DNA from: Krasilnikovia cinnamomea
Lineage (GTDB): Bacteria > Actinomycetota > Actinomycetes > Mycobacteriales > Micromonosporaceae
NCBI RefSeq assembly: GCF_004217545.1
Contig: NZ_SHKY01000001.1
Span: forward strand, 744,001 to 808,000
DNA length: 64,000 bases
Direction: 5' to 3'
Both the position numbers and the translations under genes were made by a program. The notes under the pieces are model-generated. The model was not told the DNA's origin and did not search any database. It saw only the letters and a program-made list of their open reading frames with translations. Below, piece after piece: positions 1 through 9,282 of the stretch (position 1 is the first letter of the stretch; every line of letters begins with the position of its first letter).

Positions 1-181
1 CATCCTGTTCGCGGCCGCCCCGGACCGGGTGGACGAGGTGCGGCGCCGCATCGAGGACGCCCTGGCCGCCGGCCAGTTCACCGGCCCGGAGGGCGTGCTC
101 AGCCGATGGCGGGCCGAGGAGAGCGGCTGCGACCGCCTCGCCCCGCACGAGCGCCCACACGCCCGCCGCCTTCTGCACTAG
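1..181 (+). CDS. C-terminal fragment of an unrecognised protein
   Basis: The window opens inside an open frame (codons begin at base 2) that reads 59 residues to a TAG stop at 179-181. The fragment is charged and Arg/Ala-rich, with a helical-looking stretch DEVRRRIEDALAAG followed by a Trp/Cys-containing tail and the end HARRLLH. Codon use has the strong G/C third-position bias of the neighbouring genes, which supports real coding. It converges on pheT, and a palindromic repeat begins 5 bases after its stop. I do not recognise the family and cannot give a function; the start lies outside the window. Confidence 0.6.
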   Translation, partial: ILFAAAPDRVDEVRRRIEDALAAGQFTGPEGVLSRWRAEESGCDRLAPHERPHARRLLH

Positions 182-186
182 CCCGG

Positions 187-230
187 ATCTTGAAGAGTCT
201 AGGCTAGGAGCTAACCGAACTCTTCAGGTT
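187..230. repeat. GATCTTG-type palindrome between convergent genes (copy A)
   Basis: Arms TGAAGAGT (191-198) and ACTCTTCA (219-226) form a hairpin preceded by GATCT. Read on the minus strand its core is nearly the same as the copy at 47400-47442, including the shared blocks GCTCCTAGCC and GACTCTTCA. It sits between the stop of the first gene (181) and the stop of pheT (287), so it could end transcripts from both sides, but there is no U-tract on either strand. Confidence 0.7.
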
Positions 231-286
231 CGGGCCGGCTCGCCCGCCGCGCCGCCCGTTGAGGGCGGCGTGGCGGGCGATGGGCG

Positions 287-2764
287 CTACGCTCCGCGCA
301 GCACCGCCCCGTGGCGGGACGCGGCAGCGGCCACGGCCGCGTCGCGGGCCGCCACGGCCTCCTCGACCGTCAGGGTGCGGTCCGGGGCCCGGAACGTCAG
401 CTTGTACGCCAGGCTGCGCTTGCCCTGCCCCAACTGCGCGTCGGTGTACACGTCGAACAGGTGCACCGTTTCGAGCAGATCCCCGGCCCCGGCGACCAGG
501 GAGTCCTGGACCTGCGCGGCGGGCACGTTCGCGTCCACGATCAGCGCCACGTCGATCAGGGCGGGCGGGAACGTGGCCAGCCGGACGGACTGCACCACCG
601 GCGCCGGCGGCAGGGCGTCCAGGTCGAGCTCCACCGCGCAGGTACGCCGCGGCAGCTCCAGCGCCGACACCACGGCCGGGTGCAACTCCCCCGCGTACCC
701 GACGGTCACGTCGTCGACCAGGACGGCCGCGCACCGGCCCGGATGCCACGGCGCGTACTCGGCGGACTCGACGCGTACCCGGTCGGCGGGCAGCCCGGCC
801 GCGGACACCGCGATCCGGGCGGCCTCCACCGCGTCCGCCCACCCGGCCGGCCGCCCGGCGCCCCACCAGCCCGCGGGCTCGATGGCGCCCGCGAACACCA
901 CGGCGAGGTGCCACGGCTGCTCCGGAACGATGTCGTTGGCCGCTGCCCAGTCGGCGTCGGACGGGCGGTGCTCGACCCCCATCTCCGGTGGCGCGACGGC
1001 GGACAGGTGCGGCCGGAATACCGTACCGATCTCGTAGAGGGCCAGGTCCCGGTGGCCGCGCCCGAGGTTGCGCTTGAGCGCGCCGAGCAGGGTGGGCAGC
1101 AACGACGTGCGCAGCTGCGGCTCCTCCTCCGACAGTGGGTTGGTCAGCCGGGCCGCGCTGCGCCGCGGGTCGTCGGGGGCCAGCCCGAACGCGTCGTGCA
1201 CCGACGGCGACACGAACGGGTACGACAGCACCTCCACGCACCCGGCCTCGGCCAGCGCCCGGCCCACCGAGCGGCGGCGGCGCTGTGCCGGGGTGAGCCC
1301 GCGCCCGCCCGGCGCCAGCGGCAGGATGCTCGGGATCGCGTCGTACCCGCCGAGGCGGGCCACCTCCTCGACCAGATCGGCCGGGGCCAGCAGGTCGGGA
1401 CGCCAGGACGGCGGGGTGACCACCAGCGGGTCGGCGCCCTCGACGGTGCAGCCGATCCGGGTGAGCAGCTCGACCACCCGCTCCGCCGGGTACGGCACGC
1501 CGATCCGGCGCGACGGCAGGGCGGGGTCCAGCCGGACCGGGGCGGGCGGCTGGACGTGATCGAGGTCGAGGACCCGCTCGTCGACCGTGCCGCCCGCGTA
1601 CTCGGTGAGGATGGCGACGGCCCGTTCCAGGGCGACCAGCGGCAGCCGCGAGTCGACACCGCGCTCCCACCGCTTCGCGGCCTCGCTGAACAGCCGGTGC
1701 CGCCGGGCGGTGCGCCCGACCATCACCGGATCCCAGTGGGCGGCCTCCAGCAGCACGTTCACCGTGCCCTGGTGCCATTCGCTGGTCTCGCCGCCCATGA
1801 CGGCGGCCAGCGACACCGGACCCGAGTCGTCGAGGATGACCATGTCCTCGGCGTCGAGCACCCGGGTCACACCGTCCAGCGTGGTCAGTTTCTCGCCGTG
1901 GTGGGCGCGGCGCACCACCAGGCCGCCGCGCAGGCGGTCCAGGTCGAACACGTGCATCGGCTGGCCGGTCTCCAACATCAGGTAGTTGGTGATGTCGACC
2001 GGCAGCGAGATCGTCCGGATGCCCGCCGCGACGAGGCGGCGCTGCATCCACTCCGGCGAGGGGGCGTTCGGGTCGATGCCGCGCACGACGCGGGCGGCGA
2101 ACCGGTCACACCCGACGGTGTCCTCGACCGTCACCGGATACGGCGGCTCGGCGGTCCCCGCCGCGAACGGCAGCCCACCCGGATCCCGGTACGCGCTGTC
2201 GAACGCGTACGACAGCTCGCGGGCCAGGCCACGGATGCTCATCTCGTACCCGCGGTCCGGGGTGATCTCCACGTCCACCAGCACGTCGTCGAGGCCGACG
2301 ATCGGGCGGGCGTCCGTACCGGGCTCGGCGACGCCGGGCGGCAGCACGATGATGCCGGAGTGGTCCCCGCTGAGGCCAAGCTCGGCCGCCGAGCAGATCA
2401 TGCCCGCGGAGGTCTTCCCGTACGTCTTGCGGGCGCCGATCTTGAAGCCGCCCGGCAGCTCGCCGCCGGGCAGGATGACCGCGACGAGGTCACCGACGGC
2501 GTAGTTGCGCGCCCCGCAGATGATCTCCTGCGGCTCCGGGTTGCCGACGTCGACGAGGTTGAAGCGGATCGGCTTCTTGAAACCGGTCAGCTCCTCGATC
2601 TCCAGCACCCGCCCGACGACCAGGTCACCGGAGACGGTGGCGGCCTGGTCGACGACGGACTCGACCTCGATGCCGAGGCCGATCAGGGCCTTCTCCAGTT
2701 CGGCCGCGCTCAGCGACGCCGGCAGGTCGACGTACTCCCGCAGCCAGGACAGCGACACCTTCAT
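287..2764 (-). CDS. pheT: Phenylalanine--tRNA ligase beta subunit
   Basis: 825 residues, the normal length for bacterial PheT. With PheS it forms the cytoplasmic alpha2beta2 enzyme that charges tRNA-Phe. The start MKVSLSWLREYVDLP is the family's usual N-terminus. It is followed by the EMAP-like tRNA-binding domain (about 40-150, with CGARNYAVGD), the B3/B4 editing domain (about 210-400, with LETGQPMHVFD), the B5 domain, the catalytic-like core and the C-terminal ferredoxin-fold anticodon-binding domain (about 735-825, FPPALIDVALIVDANVP). The start lies 4 bases after the pheS stop, so the two are translated together. No frameshift or loss is seen. Confidence 0.97.
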   Translation of the reverse strand: MKVSLSWLREYVDLPASLSAAELEKALIGLGIEVESVVDQAATVSGDLVVGRVLEIEELTGFKKPIRFNLVDVGNPEPQEIICGARNYAVGDLVAVILPGGELPGGFKIGARKTYGKTSAGMICSAAELGLSGDHSGIIVLPPGVAEPGTDARPIVGLDDVLVDVEITPDRGYEMSIRGLARELSYAFDSAYRDPGGLPFAAGTAEPPYPVTVEDTVGCDRFAARVVRGIDPNAPSPEWMQRRLVAAGIRTISLPVDITNYLMLETGQPMHVFDLDRLRGGLVVRRAHHGEKLTTLDGVTRVLDAEDMVILDDSGPVSLAAVMGGETSEWHQGTVNVLLEAAHWDPVMVGRTARRHRLFSEAAKRWERGVDSRLPLVALERAVAILTEYAGGTVDERVLDLDHVQPPAPVRLDPALPSRRIGVPYPAERVVELLTRIGCTVEGADPLVVTPPSWRPDLLAPADLVEEVARLGGYDAIPSILPLAPGGRGLTPAQRRRRSVGRALAEAGCVEVLSYPFVSPSVHDAFGLAPDDPRRSAARLTNPLSEEEPQLRTSLLPTLLGALKRNLGRGHRDLALYEIGTVFRPHLSAVAPPEMGVEHRPSDADWAAANDIVPEQPWHLAVVFAGAIEPAGWWGAGRPAGWADAVEAARIAVSAAGLPADRVRVESAEYAPWHPGRCAAVLVDDVTVGYAGELHPAVVSALELPRRTCAVELDLDALPPAPVVQSVRLATFPPALIDVALIVDANVPAAQVQDSLVAGAGDLLETVHLFDVYTDAQLGQGKRSLAYKLTFRAPDRTLTVEEAVAARDAAVAAAASRHGAVLRGA

Positions 2765-2768
2765 CGCG

Positions 2769-4149
<1,381 letters not shown>

Positions 4150-4200
4150 GAGACGTTGAAGAGTTCCGGTCAGCAGCTGACCCGAAAGCTTCAACGTCTC
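4150..4200. repeat. Palindrome after the rRNA methyltransferase gene (copy C)
   Basis: Perfect 12-base arms GAGACGTTGAAG (4150-4161) and CTTCAACGTCTC (4189-4200) with further inner pairing CAGC/GCTG. The block TTGAAGAGTT and the total core length of about 39 bases match the copies at 187 and 47400, so it looks like a diverged member of the same family. It begins 6 bases downstream of the methyltransferase stop codon and has no U-tract, so at most it is a transcript 3' end or stability hairpin. Confidence 0.6.
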
Positions 4201-4205
4201 CGGCG

Positions 4206-5006
4206 TCAGCGGAGGGCGCGGGCGGAGGCGTAGAGGCAGACCGCGGCGGCGGCGGCGAGGTTGAGGCTCTCGGCGGCGCCGTGGATGGGGACACGCACGC
4301 GGCGGTCGGCAGCGGCCAGCAGATCGGCGGGCAGGCCGTGCGCCTCGGAGCCGAACAGCCAGGCGGTCGGCCGGGCCAGCTCCCCCGCGTCGAGCAGGTC
4401 GTCGAGGTCGTCGGCGCCGTGCCCGGTGGCCGCCAGCACCTGCACCCCGGCGGCACGCAACGCGTCGAGGACGGCGTCGGGCGCGCGGTCGCGGACCACG
4501 TCGACGTGGAACAGGCTGCCCGCGGAGGCGCGTACACATTTGCCGTTGTAGGGGTCCACCGCGTCGCCGGCGAAGACCACCGCGCCCGCGCCCGCGGCGT
4601 CGGCCGTACGCAGAATGGTCCCGGCGTTGCCGGGGTCGCGGATGTCCGCGGCCACGGCGATCAGCCGGGGCCGTTTCGCGAGGGCCTCGCGCAGCCCGAT
4701 GTCGACCTGGCGGCAGACGGCGACCAGGCCCTGCGGCTGCACGGTGTCGGCCAGCGCCTCGAGGGCCTCGTCGGTGACCGCGGAGACCTGCTCGGCGTCG
4801 GCGGCCAGCGCGGCGTAGCGGTCCAGGGCCGCCACGGTGCCGAACAGTTCGATGACCGCGCCCGCGGCCACCGCCTCCCGCACGGCCTGGGGGCCTTCGG
4901 CGAGGAAGCGGCCGCTCTGCTCGCGCTCGCGGCGCCGCTGCAGGCGCCGGGCAGCGACGATGCGCGGGGTACGGGGCGTGAAAAGGCGCCCCCCGTCACG
5001 GCTCAT
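4206..5006 (-). CDS. TrmH/SpoU-family 2'-O-ribose RNA methyltransferase
   Basis: 266 residues, a SAM-dependent ribose methyltransferase likely acting on 23S rRNA (TsnR-like; the exact nucleotide is not predictable here). N-terminal substrate-binding domain about 1-100 (SGRFLAEGPQAVREA), then the SPOUT knot: motif 1 IRDPGNAGTILRTADAAGAG, motif 2 AWLFGSEAHGLPADL, motif 3 AAESLNLAAAAAVCLY. The open frame extends upstream into rplT. I chose the ATG at 5006 because it gives the family's usual start and falls after the rplT stop. That ATG lies in the loop of the rplT terminator and lacks a clear Shine-Dalgarno. Gene order infC-rpmI-rplT-methyltransferase-pheS is standard in actinobacteria. Confidence 0.92.
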   Translation of the reverse strand: MSRDGGRLFTPRTPRIVAARRLQRRREREQSGRFLAEGPQAVREAVAAGAVIELFGTVAALDRYAALAADAEQVSAVTDEALEALADTVQPQGLVAVCRQVDIGLREALAKRPRLIAVAADIRDPGNAGTILRTADAAGAGAVVFAGDAVDPYNGKCVRASAGSLFHVDVVRDRAPDAVLDALRAAGVQVLAATGHGADDLDDLLDAGELARPTAWLFGSEAHGLPADLLAAADRRVRVPIHGAAESLNLAAAAAVCLYASARALR

Positions 5007-5025
5007 GCCGGAAACGGGGGGCGCC
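4981..5025 (-). terminator. Intrinsic terminator of the rplT operon overlapping the next start
   Basis: On the minus strand a 12-base perfect stem GGCGCCCCCCGT / ACGGGGGGCGCC (5025-5014 with 4996-4985) encloses a 17-base loop and is followed directly by UUUU (4984-4981), a textbook intrinsic terminator 15 bases past the rplT stop. The loop contains the ATG (5006-5004) of the downstream methyltransferase, so the 3' arm and U-tract are also codons 4 to 9 of that gene. Confidence 0.85.
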
Positions 5026-5040
5026 TCTCGCACGGGTGGA

Positions 5041-5433
5041 TCAGGCAGCCTGAGCGGCTGCGCCGCCGGTGCCCTCGGCCGCGACGGCCTTGCGCGCGAC
5101 CTCGACGAGGGTCGCGAACGCGGCGGCGTCGTTGACCGCGAGGTCGGCCAGGATCTTGCGGTCGACCTCGACACCGGCCAGGCGCAGGCCCTGGATCAGC
5201 CGGTTGTAGGTCATGCCGTTGGCGCGGGCGCCCGCGTTGATCCGGGTGATCCACAGCTGGCGGAAGTCGCCCTTGCGGTCCCGGCGGTCGCGGTACGAGT
5301 ACTGCATCGAGTGCAGCACCTGCTCCTTGGCCTTGCGGTACAGCCGCGAACGCTGACCGCGGTAGCCGCTGGCGGTCTCCAGCAGGGTGCGGCGCTTCTT
5401 CTGGGCGTTCACAGCGCGCTTGACGCGTGCCAT
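5041..5433 (-). CDS. rplT: 50S ribosomal protein L20
   Basis: 130 residues, normal to slightly long owing to an Ala/Gly-rich tail (TGGAAAQAA). Binds 23S rRNA early in large-subunit assembly. The basic N-terminal extension ([19 protein letters not shown]) and the globular part [20 protein letters not shown] are typical. It is third in infC-rpmI-rplT. In Firmicutes and Enterobacteria L20 represses this operon by binding its leader; whether that applies here is unknown. A strong terminator follows. Confidence 0.97.
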   Translation of the reverse strand: MARVKRAVNAQKKRRTLLETASGYRGQRSRLYRKAKEQVLHSMQYSYRDRRDRKGDFRQLWITRINAGARANGMTYNRLIQGLRLAGVEVDRKILADLAVNDAAAFATLVEVARKAVAAEGTGGAAAQAA

Positions 5434-5469
5434 ATCGGTACTCCTATCGGGGAACGGGTGTGGCGCGCG

Positions 5470-5664
5470 TCAGCGGCCCAGCAGCTTCTTGACTCGCTTC
5501 GTGTCGGCCTTCGCCACCACGACGGTGCCGGTCATCCGGCGGGTCACCTTGGAGGACTTGCCCTCCAGCCGGTGCCGCTTGCCGGCCTGCTCGGTGACGA
5601 GCTTGCCGCCGCCGGTGACCTTCACCCGCTTGCCCATGCCGGTGTGGCTCTTCATCTTCGGCAC
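5470..5664 (-). CDS. rpmI: 50S ribosomal protein L35
   Basis: 64 residues, the usual size. The start MPKMKSHTGMGKRVKVTGGG and the basic block KRHRLEGKSSKVTRRMTG identify L35, a small component of the large ribosomal subunit. It lies 60 bases after infC and 36 bases before rplT in the conserved translation operon. Expression is presumably set by the infC leader. Confidence 0.97.
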   Translation of the reverse strand: MPKMKSHTGMGKRVKVTGGGKLVTEQAGKRHRLEGKSSKVTRRMTGTVVVAKADTKRVKKLLGR

Positions 5665-5695
5665 TTCTCGAACGCCTCTTTCTCGATCTTGCTCT

Positions 5696-5723
5696 GCTCC
5701 GCCCGGCTCGCACCGGGCGGAGC
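5696..5723 (-). other. Strong hairpin in the infC-rpmI gap
   Basis: An 11-base perfect stem GCTCCGCCCGG / CCGGGCGGAGC (5696-5706 with 5713-5723, loop of 6) sits 1 base past the infC stop. It has no U-tract, so it is more likely an RNA processing, stabilising or protein-binding site than a terminator. Being inside an operon whose genes are needed in different amounts, it may help set the infC to rpmI/rplT ratio (inference). Confidence 0.5.
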
Positions 5724-5724
5724 G

Positions 5725-6342
5725 TCACTCTGCGGTGGTGTCGGCGGCTGCGGCCGGCGGTGCCTCGGCACCCTCGCCCTCGCGCTGCTCACGGGGGGTC
5801 TTCCCACTCGCGGCGGCGGCAGCAGCCTTCGTAGCCCGGTGCGGGGCCAGGACCATGATCATGTTGCGGCCGTCCTGCTTCGGACTGGCCTCCACGAAAC
5901 CCAGGTCCGCGATCTCCTCGCTGAGCCGGCGCAGGAGCCGGAAGCCCAGCTCCGGGCGGCTCTGCTCGCGACCGCGGAACATGATCGTCACCTTGACCTT
6001 GTCGCCCGCCTTGAGGAACCGCACCACGTGACCCTTCTTGGTCTCGTAGTCGTGCGGATCGATCTTCGGCCGGAGCTTCATCTCCTTGATGACGGTCTGC
6101 TGCTGGTTGCGCCGCGCTTCGCGCGCCTTCAGTGCGCTCTCGTACTTGAACTTGCCGAAGTCCATGAGCTTGCACACCGGCGGGCGCGCCATAGGCGCAA
6201 CCTCGACCAGGTCCAGGTCGACATCCGCGGCCAGCTGGAGGGCGCGCTCGAGCGGGACGATGCCCACCTGCTCACCCTCCGGACCGACCAGACGGACCTC
6301 GCGGGCCCGGATCTGTTCGTTCACGCGTGGTTCGACGCTGAT
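5725..6342 (-). CDS. infC: Translation initiation factor IF-3, AUC start
   Basis: 205 residues if started at the AUC at 6342. IF-3 blocks premature 50S joining and rejects non-canonical start codons. Visible parts: N-terminal domain ([20 protein letters not shown]), linker, and C-terminal domain ([37 protein letters not shown]), then an Ala/Glu-rich tail. The GTG at 6324 has no ribosome site at a usable distance (22 bases). The perfect AAGGAGG at 6353-6347 lies 4 bases before an in-frame ATC that adds ISVEPR, matching the N-terminus known in other actinobacterial IF-3. Rare start codons are the known basis of IF-3 autoregulation in Escherichia coli. Confidence 0.9.
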   Translation of the reverse strand: MSVEPRVNEQIRAREVRLVGPEGEQVGIVPLERALQLAADVDLDLVEVAPMARPPVCKLMDFGKFKYESALKAREARRNQQQTVIKEMKLRPKIDPHDYETKKGHVVRFLKAGDKVKVTIMFRGREQSRPELGFRLLRRLSEEIADLGFVEASPKQDGRNMIMVLAPHRATKAAAAAASGKTPREQREGEGAEAPPAAAADTTAE

Positions 6343-6654
6343 GAGGCCTCCTTAGAACGATGTATCTCGCCTGCCCGGCCCACCGAGGGACGGGCACCGC
6401 CAATGTCGGTCGGCCTCGTGCACCCCCCGGCTACGGGGGCGACGGGAAAGCAGAAGGCCCCGGACATGCCGGGGCCCGCTCGACCGGTCATCGGCGCCCA
6501 AGAGGACGCGCCCCGCCCCCGGGAACGCGTCCCGAGGCGGGTGACCGGACCCGGACACCCATGACGGTGACTCAGGTGGGAACCAGCGGGCTCCTCTTTC
6601 GCGCGCAACACACCGAAGTGACTACGCGTGGTCGACTGACGAAGTCTACCAGCC
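6343..6654 (-). promoter_or_regulatory. infC leader with attenuator
   Basis: About 310 bases without a protein gene. Read on the minus strand it holds a hairpin GGACGCG/CGCGTCC (about 6533-6504), then a strong stem GGCCCCGG-loop of 5-CCGGGGCC (6476-6456) followed by UUCUGCUUU, which looks like an intrinsic terminator about 115 bases before infC. A CCCCC/GGGGG hairpin (near 6440-6424) and a GCCCG/CGGGC hairpin (near 6395-6370) follow, then the AAGGAGG site. A 24-codon open frame starts at ATG 6562 and ends just before the terminator, but it has no convincing ribosome site. The layout suggests transcription attenuation; which ligand or protein is sensed cannot be told. Confidence 0.55.
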
Positions 6655-7134
6655 TCAGGTCGGCGCGTCCGCCGCGCCCTGATGCAGGGCCCGCAGCGTG
6701 CGCACCCCCTCCACCGCGTACTCGCGGTCGACCGCCTGCAGGGCGTGGATCGAGATCGTCTCGTCGTCCAGCAGTTCCAGGGTCGCCCACGGCGAATTGC
6801 GGTCGAACCGGACGGCCCGCACCACCGACCAGGGCAGCTCGTACCCGCCGACGACGTTGCGAACGCGCACCCCGGCCGCGTCAGCGCTCACCCGGGGCCG
6901 GGTGAAGGCCAAGATGCCCAGGCCGATGAGTACGCCCAGGCCGATCATGGCGGTCTGGTCGCCGCGCGCGAACTGGCCGACGCCGTCGCCGGTCGCGCCG
7001 TGCAGACCGAAGCTGAGCACGGTGAACAGGATCACCACGGTCGCCGCGGCGGCGCCCGCCACCCAGCGGATGCGCCGGGGGCGGTAGACGACCGGGGCGG
7101 AGGACTGCGTCACGCCCACCACTGTGCCACTCAC
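6655..7134 (-). CDS. PH-domain membrane protein (bPH type)
   Basis: 159 residues. The GTG at 7134 has GAGGGG 7 bases upstream. It lies 11 bases past the hisG stop; the much longer open frame upstream is only a shadow of hisG. Two hydrophobic segments (about 26-44 and 61-77) are followed by a soluble domain with PRVSADAAGVRVRNV and YELPWSVVRAVRFDRNSPWA, the pattern of the bacterial PH-like domain often annotated next to hisG or ribH in actinobacteria. Function is unknown. It is probably a bitopic or hairpin membrane protein with a cytoplasmic C-terminus. Confidence 0.85.
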   Translation of the reverse strand: MSGTVVGVTQSSAPVVYRPRRIRWVAGAAAATVVILFTVLSFGLHGATGDGVGQFARGDQTAMIGLGVLIGLGILAFTRPRVSADAAGVRVRNVVGGYELPWSVVRAVRFDRNSPWATLELLDDETISIHALQAVDREYAVEGVRTLRALHQGAADAPT

Positions 7135-7145
7135 GTCTGGACCCC

Positions 7146-7991
7146 TCACAGCCGGCAGTTGTGGATGTCGGTGACCAGGATGGCCCGGGCACCCAGCTCG
7201 TACAGCTCGTCCATGATCCGGTGGACCTCCTTGCGCAGCACCATGGCCTGCACCGCCACCCAGCCCTCGCGGTGCAGCGGGGAGACGGTCGGCGACTCGA
7301 TGCCCGGGGTCAGTCCGGTCGCCTGCTCCAGCAGGTCGGCGCGCACGTCGTAGGCCAGCATCACGTACGAGCGGGCCACCAGCACCCCCTGCAGGCGGCG
7401 CATCAGCTGGGCGACGCCGTTGGGCGCGGCCGTGGCGTGGCGCCCGATCAGGACCGCCGACGAGCGCAGGATCGGCTCCCCGATCGTGACCAGCCCGGCC
7501 TGGCGCAGGGTGGCCCCGGTCTCCACGACGTCCGCGATGACGTCCGCGACGCCGAGCCGGACCGCGTTCTCCACGGCTCCGTCGAGGCGGACCACGTCGG
7601 CCTTCAGGTTGTGCTCGGCCAGGTGCTGCTCCACCACCCCCGGGTACGCGGTGGCGATGCGGCGCCCGGCGATCTCGTCGGCCGACGTCAGGGTGCCCGC
7701 CGGGGCGGCCCACCGGAACGTGGCCCCGCCGAACCCCAGGTCGAGCAGCTCGGCGGCGGGCACTCCCGAGTCGACCAGCAGGTCCCGGCCGGTGATGCCG
7801 AGGTCAAGGTCACCGGAGCCGACGTAGGTGGCGATGTCGCGGGGCCGCAGGTAGAAGAACTCGACGTTGTTGGCCTCGTCCCGGCAGACGAGATCCTTCG
7901 GGTCGGTGCGCTGGCGGTAGCCGGCGTCGCGCAGCATCTGGGATGCCGGGGCGGACAGGGTGCCCTTGTTCGGAATGGCGATGCGCAGCAT
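7146..7991 (-). CDS. hisG: ATP phosphoribosyltransferase, long form
   Basis: 281 residues, the long HisG type with a C-terminal regulatory domain. It catalyses the first step of histidine synthesis, ATP plus PRPP to phosphoribosyl-ATP. The start MLRIAIPNKGTLSAPASQML is typical. The periplasmic-binding-like catalytic core includes DLGITGRDLL, and the PRPP region is ADVIADVVETGATLRQAGL. The last about 75 residues form the ACT-like histidine-sensing domain. It is downstream of hisE with a 45-base gap, so the two form an operon apart from the main his cluster, as is usual in actinobacteria. Confidence 0.96.
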   Translation of the reverse strand: MLRIAIPNKGTLSAPASQMLRDAGYRQRTDPKDLVCRDEANNVEFFYLRPRDIATYVGSGDLDLGITGRDLLVDSGVPAAELLDLGFGGATFRWAAPAGTLTSADEIAGRRIATAYPGVVEQHLAEHNLKADVVRLDGAVENAVRLGVADVIADVVETGATLRQAGLVTIGEPILRSSAVLIGRHATAAPNGVAQLMRRLQGVLVARSYVMLAYDVRADLLEQATGLTPGIESPTVSPLHREGWVAVQAMVLRKEVHRIMDELYELGARAILVTDIHNCRL

Positions 7992-8036
7992 GACGTGCTC
8001 CTTGAAGTCGGGGTGGGTACTCCTCGAGGCGGCACG

Positions 8037-8300
8037 TCACAGATGTCGGTAGACGTCCTCCAGCTCCAGACCGGTCGCGATCATGAGCACCTGGGCCTGG
8101 TAGAGCAGCTGGGAGATCTCCTCGGCGGCCCGCTGCGGGCCCTCGTGCTCGGCGGCCATCCAGGACTCGGCCGCCTCCTCGACGACCTTCTTGCCGATGA
8201 AGTGCACGCCGCGCTCCAGCGCCGCGACCGTGGACGAGCCCGGGTCCTGCTGCTCCGCCTTCGCCTTCAGCTCGGCGAACAGCTCTTCGAACGTCTTCAC
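8037..8300 (-). CDS. hisE: Phosphoribosyl-ATP pyrophosphohydrolase
   Basis: 87 residues, normal for the stand-alone enzyme of the second step of histidine synthesis (phosphoribosyl-ATP to phosphoribosyl-AMP). The all-alpha MazG-like fold is shown by [13 protein letters not shown] and the acidic metal-binding helix [19 protein letters not shown]. The GTG at 8300 starts [16 protein letters not shown], the common N-terminus. A sequence CACAAT lies 8 bases before the GTG and could be the -10 of a leaderless transcript; no ribosome site is visible. It is divergent from the ABC transporter operon. Confidence 0.95.
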   Translation of the reverse strand: MKTFEELFAELKAKAEQQDPGSSTVAALERGVHFIGKKVVEEAAESWMAAEHEGPQRAAEEISQLLYQAQVLMIATGLELEDVYRHL

Positions 8301-8365
8301 GGGTGCCGATTGTGGCAGCTCGTCACGGGATGGCGTCGGACGACCCCAGTGGTTGGGACGTGGCC

Positions 8366-8371
8366 TAGGCT
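8366..8371 (+). promoter_or_regulatory. -10 box TAGGCT of a leaderless transcript
   Basis: TAGGCT is followed by exactly 7 bases and then the ATG at 8379 of the solute-binding lipoprotein gene, which has no Shine-Dalgarno. This spacing puts the transcription start at the A of the start codon. No good -35 is visible. The same hexamer at the same kind of distance precedes aroB. Confidence 0.55.
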
Positions 8372-8378
8372 GCGCCTC

Positions 8379-9254
8379 ATGCCTAGCCGACACTCGCGCA
8401 CCGCGCTCGGGGGCGCGGTTCTGCTCCTGACCGCCCTCGCGGGATGCGCACCCGCCGACGACGACGCCTCCCCGAGCGGCTCCGCATCGGCCTCCGGCAA
8501 CCCGTGCCCGCCCGGTGCGCTGGCCACCCGTACCCCGGGCAAGCTCACCATCGCCACCGACGACCCGGCGTACGCGCCGTGGTTCAGCGACAACAAGCCG
8601 GACAACGGCAAGGGCTTCGAGTCGGCGGTGGCGTACAGCGTCGCCGAGCGGCTCGGCTATCCCAAGGAGAACGTCACCTGGATCCGGGTGACGTTCAACA
8701 ACGCGATCGCGCCCGGGCCGAAGGCGTTCGACCTCGACATCAACCAGTTCTCCATCACCGACCAGCGCCGCCAGGCCGTCGACTTCTCGTCGCCGTACTA
8801 CCTGGTGCGCCAGACCGTCATCGCACTGAAATCGTCCAAGATCGCCGGGGCGAAGACCATCGCCGAGCTGCGCGGCGCCAAGCTCGGCGCGCAGGTCGGG
8901 ACGACCAGCTACCAGGCCATCAACGAAGTGATCAAGCCCACCACCCAGCCGCAGGTCTACAACAGCAACGACGACGCCAAGAAGGCGCTGCAGAACGGGC
9001 AGATCGACGGCCTGGTGGTGGACCTGCCGACCGCGTTCTACATGACCGGCGCGGAGCTGGAGAACGGGGTCATCGTCGGGCAGCTGCCCCAGGTCGGCGT
9101 GCCCGAGCAGTTCGGCCTCGTGCTCGACAAGGGCTCCCCGCTCACCGGGTGCGTCAGCACGGCGGTCGACCAGCTCCGCCAGGACGGCACCCTCGCGGTG
9201 CTGGAGAAGACCTGGCTGGCGGGCACGGGCGGAGCCCCCGAACTGACCCCATGA
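8379..9254 (+). CDS. Amino-acid ABC transporter substrate-binding lipoprotein
   Basis: 291 residues. A lipoprotein signal peptide ends in the lipobox LTALAGC (Cys about 23), so it is anchored outside the membrane. A Ser-rich linker and the SBP family 3 domain follow: [39 protein letters not shown], and the hinge segment [19 protein letters not shown]. The permease and ATPase genes follow directly, so this is a complete polar amino-acid importer. The exact ligand (glutamine, cystine, arginine or other) cannot be fixed from sequence alone. Translation probably starts without a leader (see 8366). Confidence 0.93.
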   Translation: MPSRHSRTALGGAVLLLTALAGCAPADDDASPSGSASASGNPCPPGALATRTPGKLTIATDDPAYAPWFSDNKPDNGKGFESAVAYSVAERLGYPKENVTWIRVTFNNAIAPGPKAFDLDINQFSITDQRRQAVDFSSPYYLVRQTVIALKSSKIAGAKTIAELRGAKLGAQVGTTSYQAINEVIKPTTQPQVYNSNDDAKKALQNGQIDGLVVDLPTAFYMTGAELENGVIVGQLPQVGVPEQFGLVLDKGSPLTGCVSTAVDQLRQDGTLAVLEKTWLAGTGGAPELTP

Positions 9255-9282
9255 CGACCGAACGCAGCGAGGGCCGCGCGGG

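Noticed and set aside
6488..6562. 24-codon leader peptide upstream of infC
   Set aside because: Starts ATG at 6562 and ends before the attenuator, but lacks a good ribosome site and conserved features; not enough to call a gene.
7161..8378. Upstream extension of the solute-binding protein frame
   Set aside because: Runs antisense through hisG and hisE; the lipoprotein signal peptide fixes the start at 8379.
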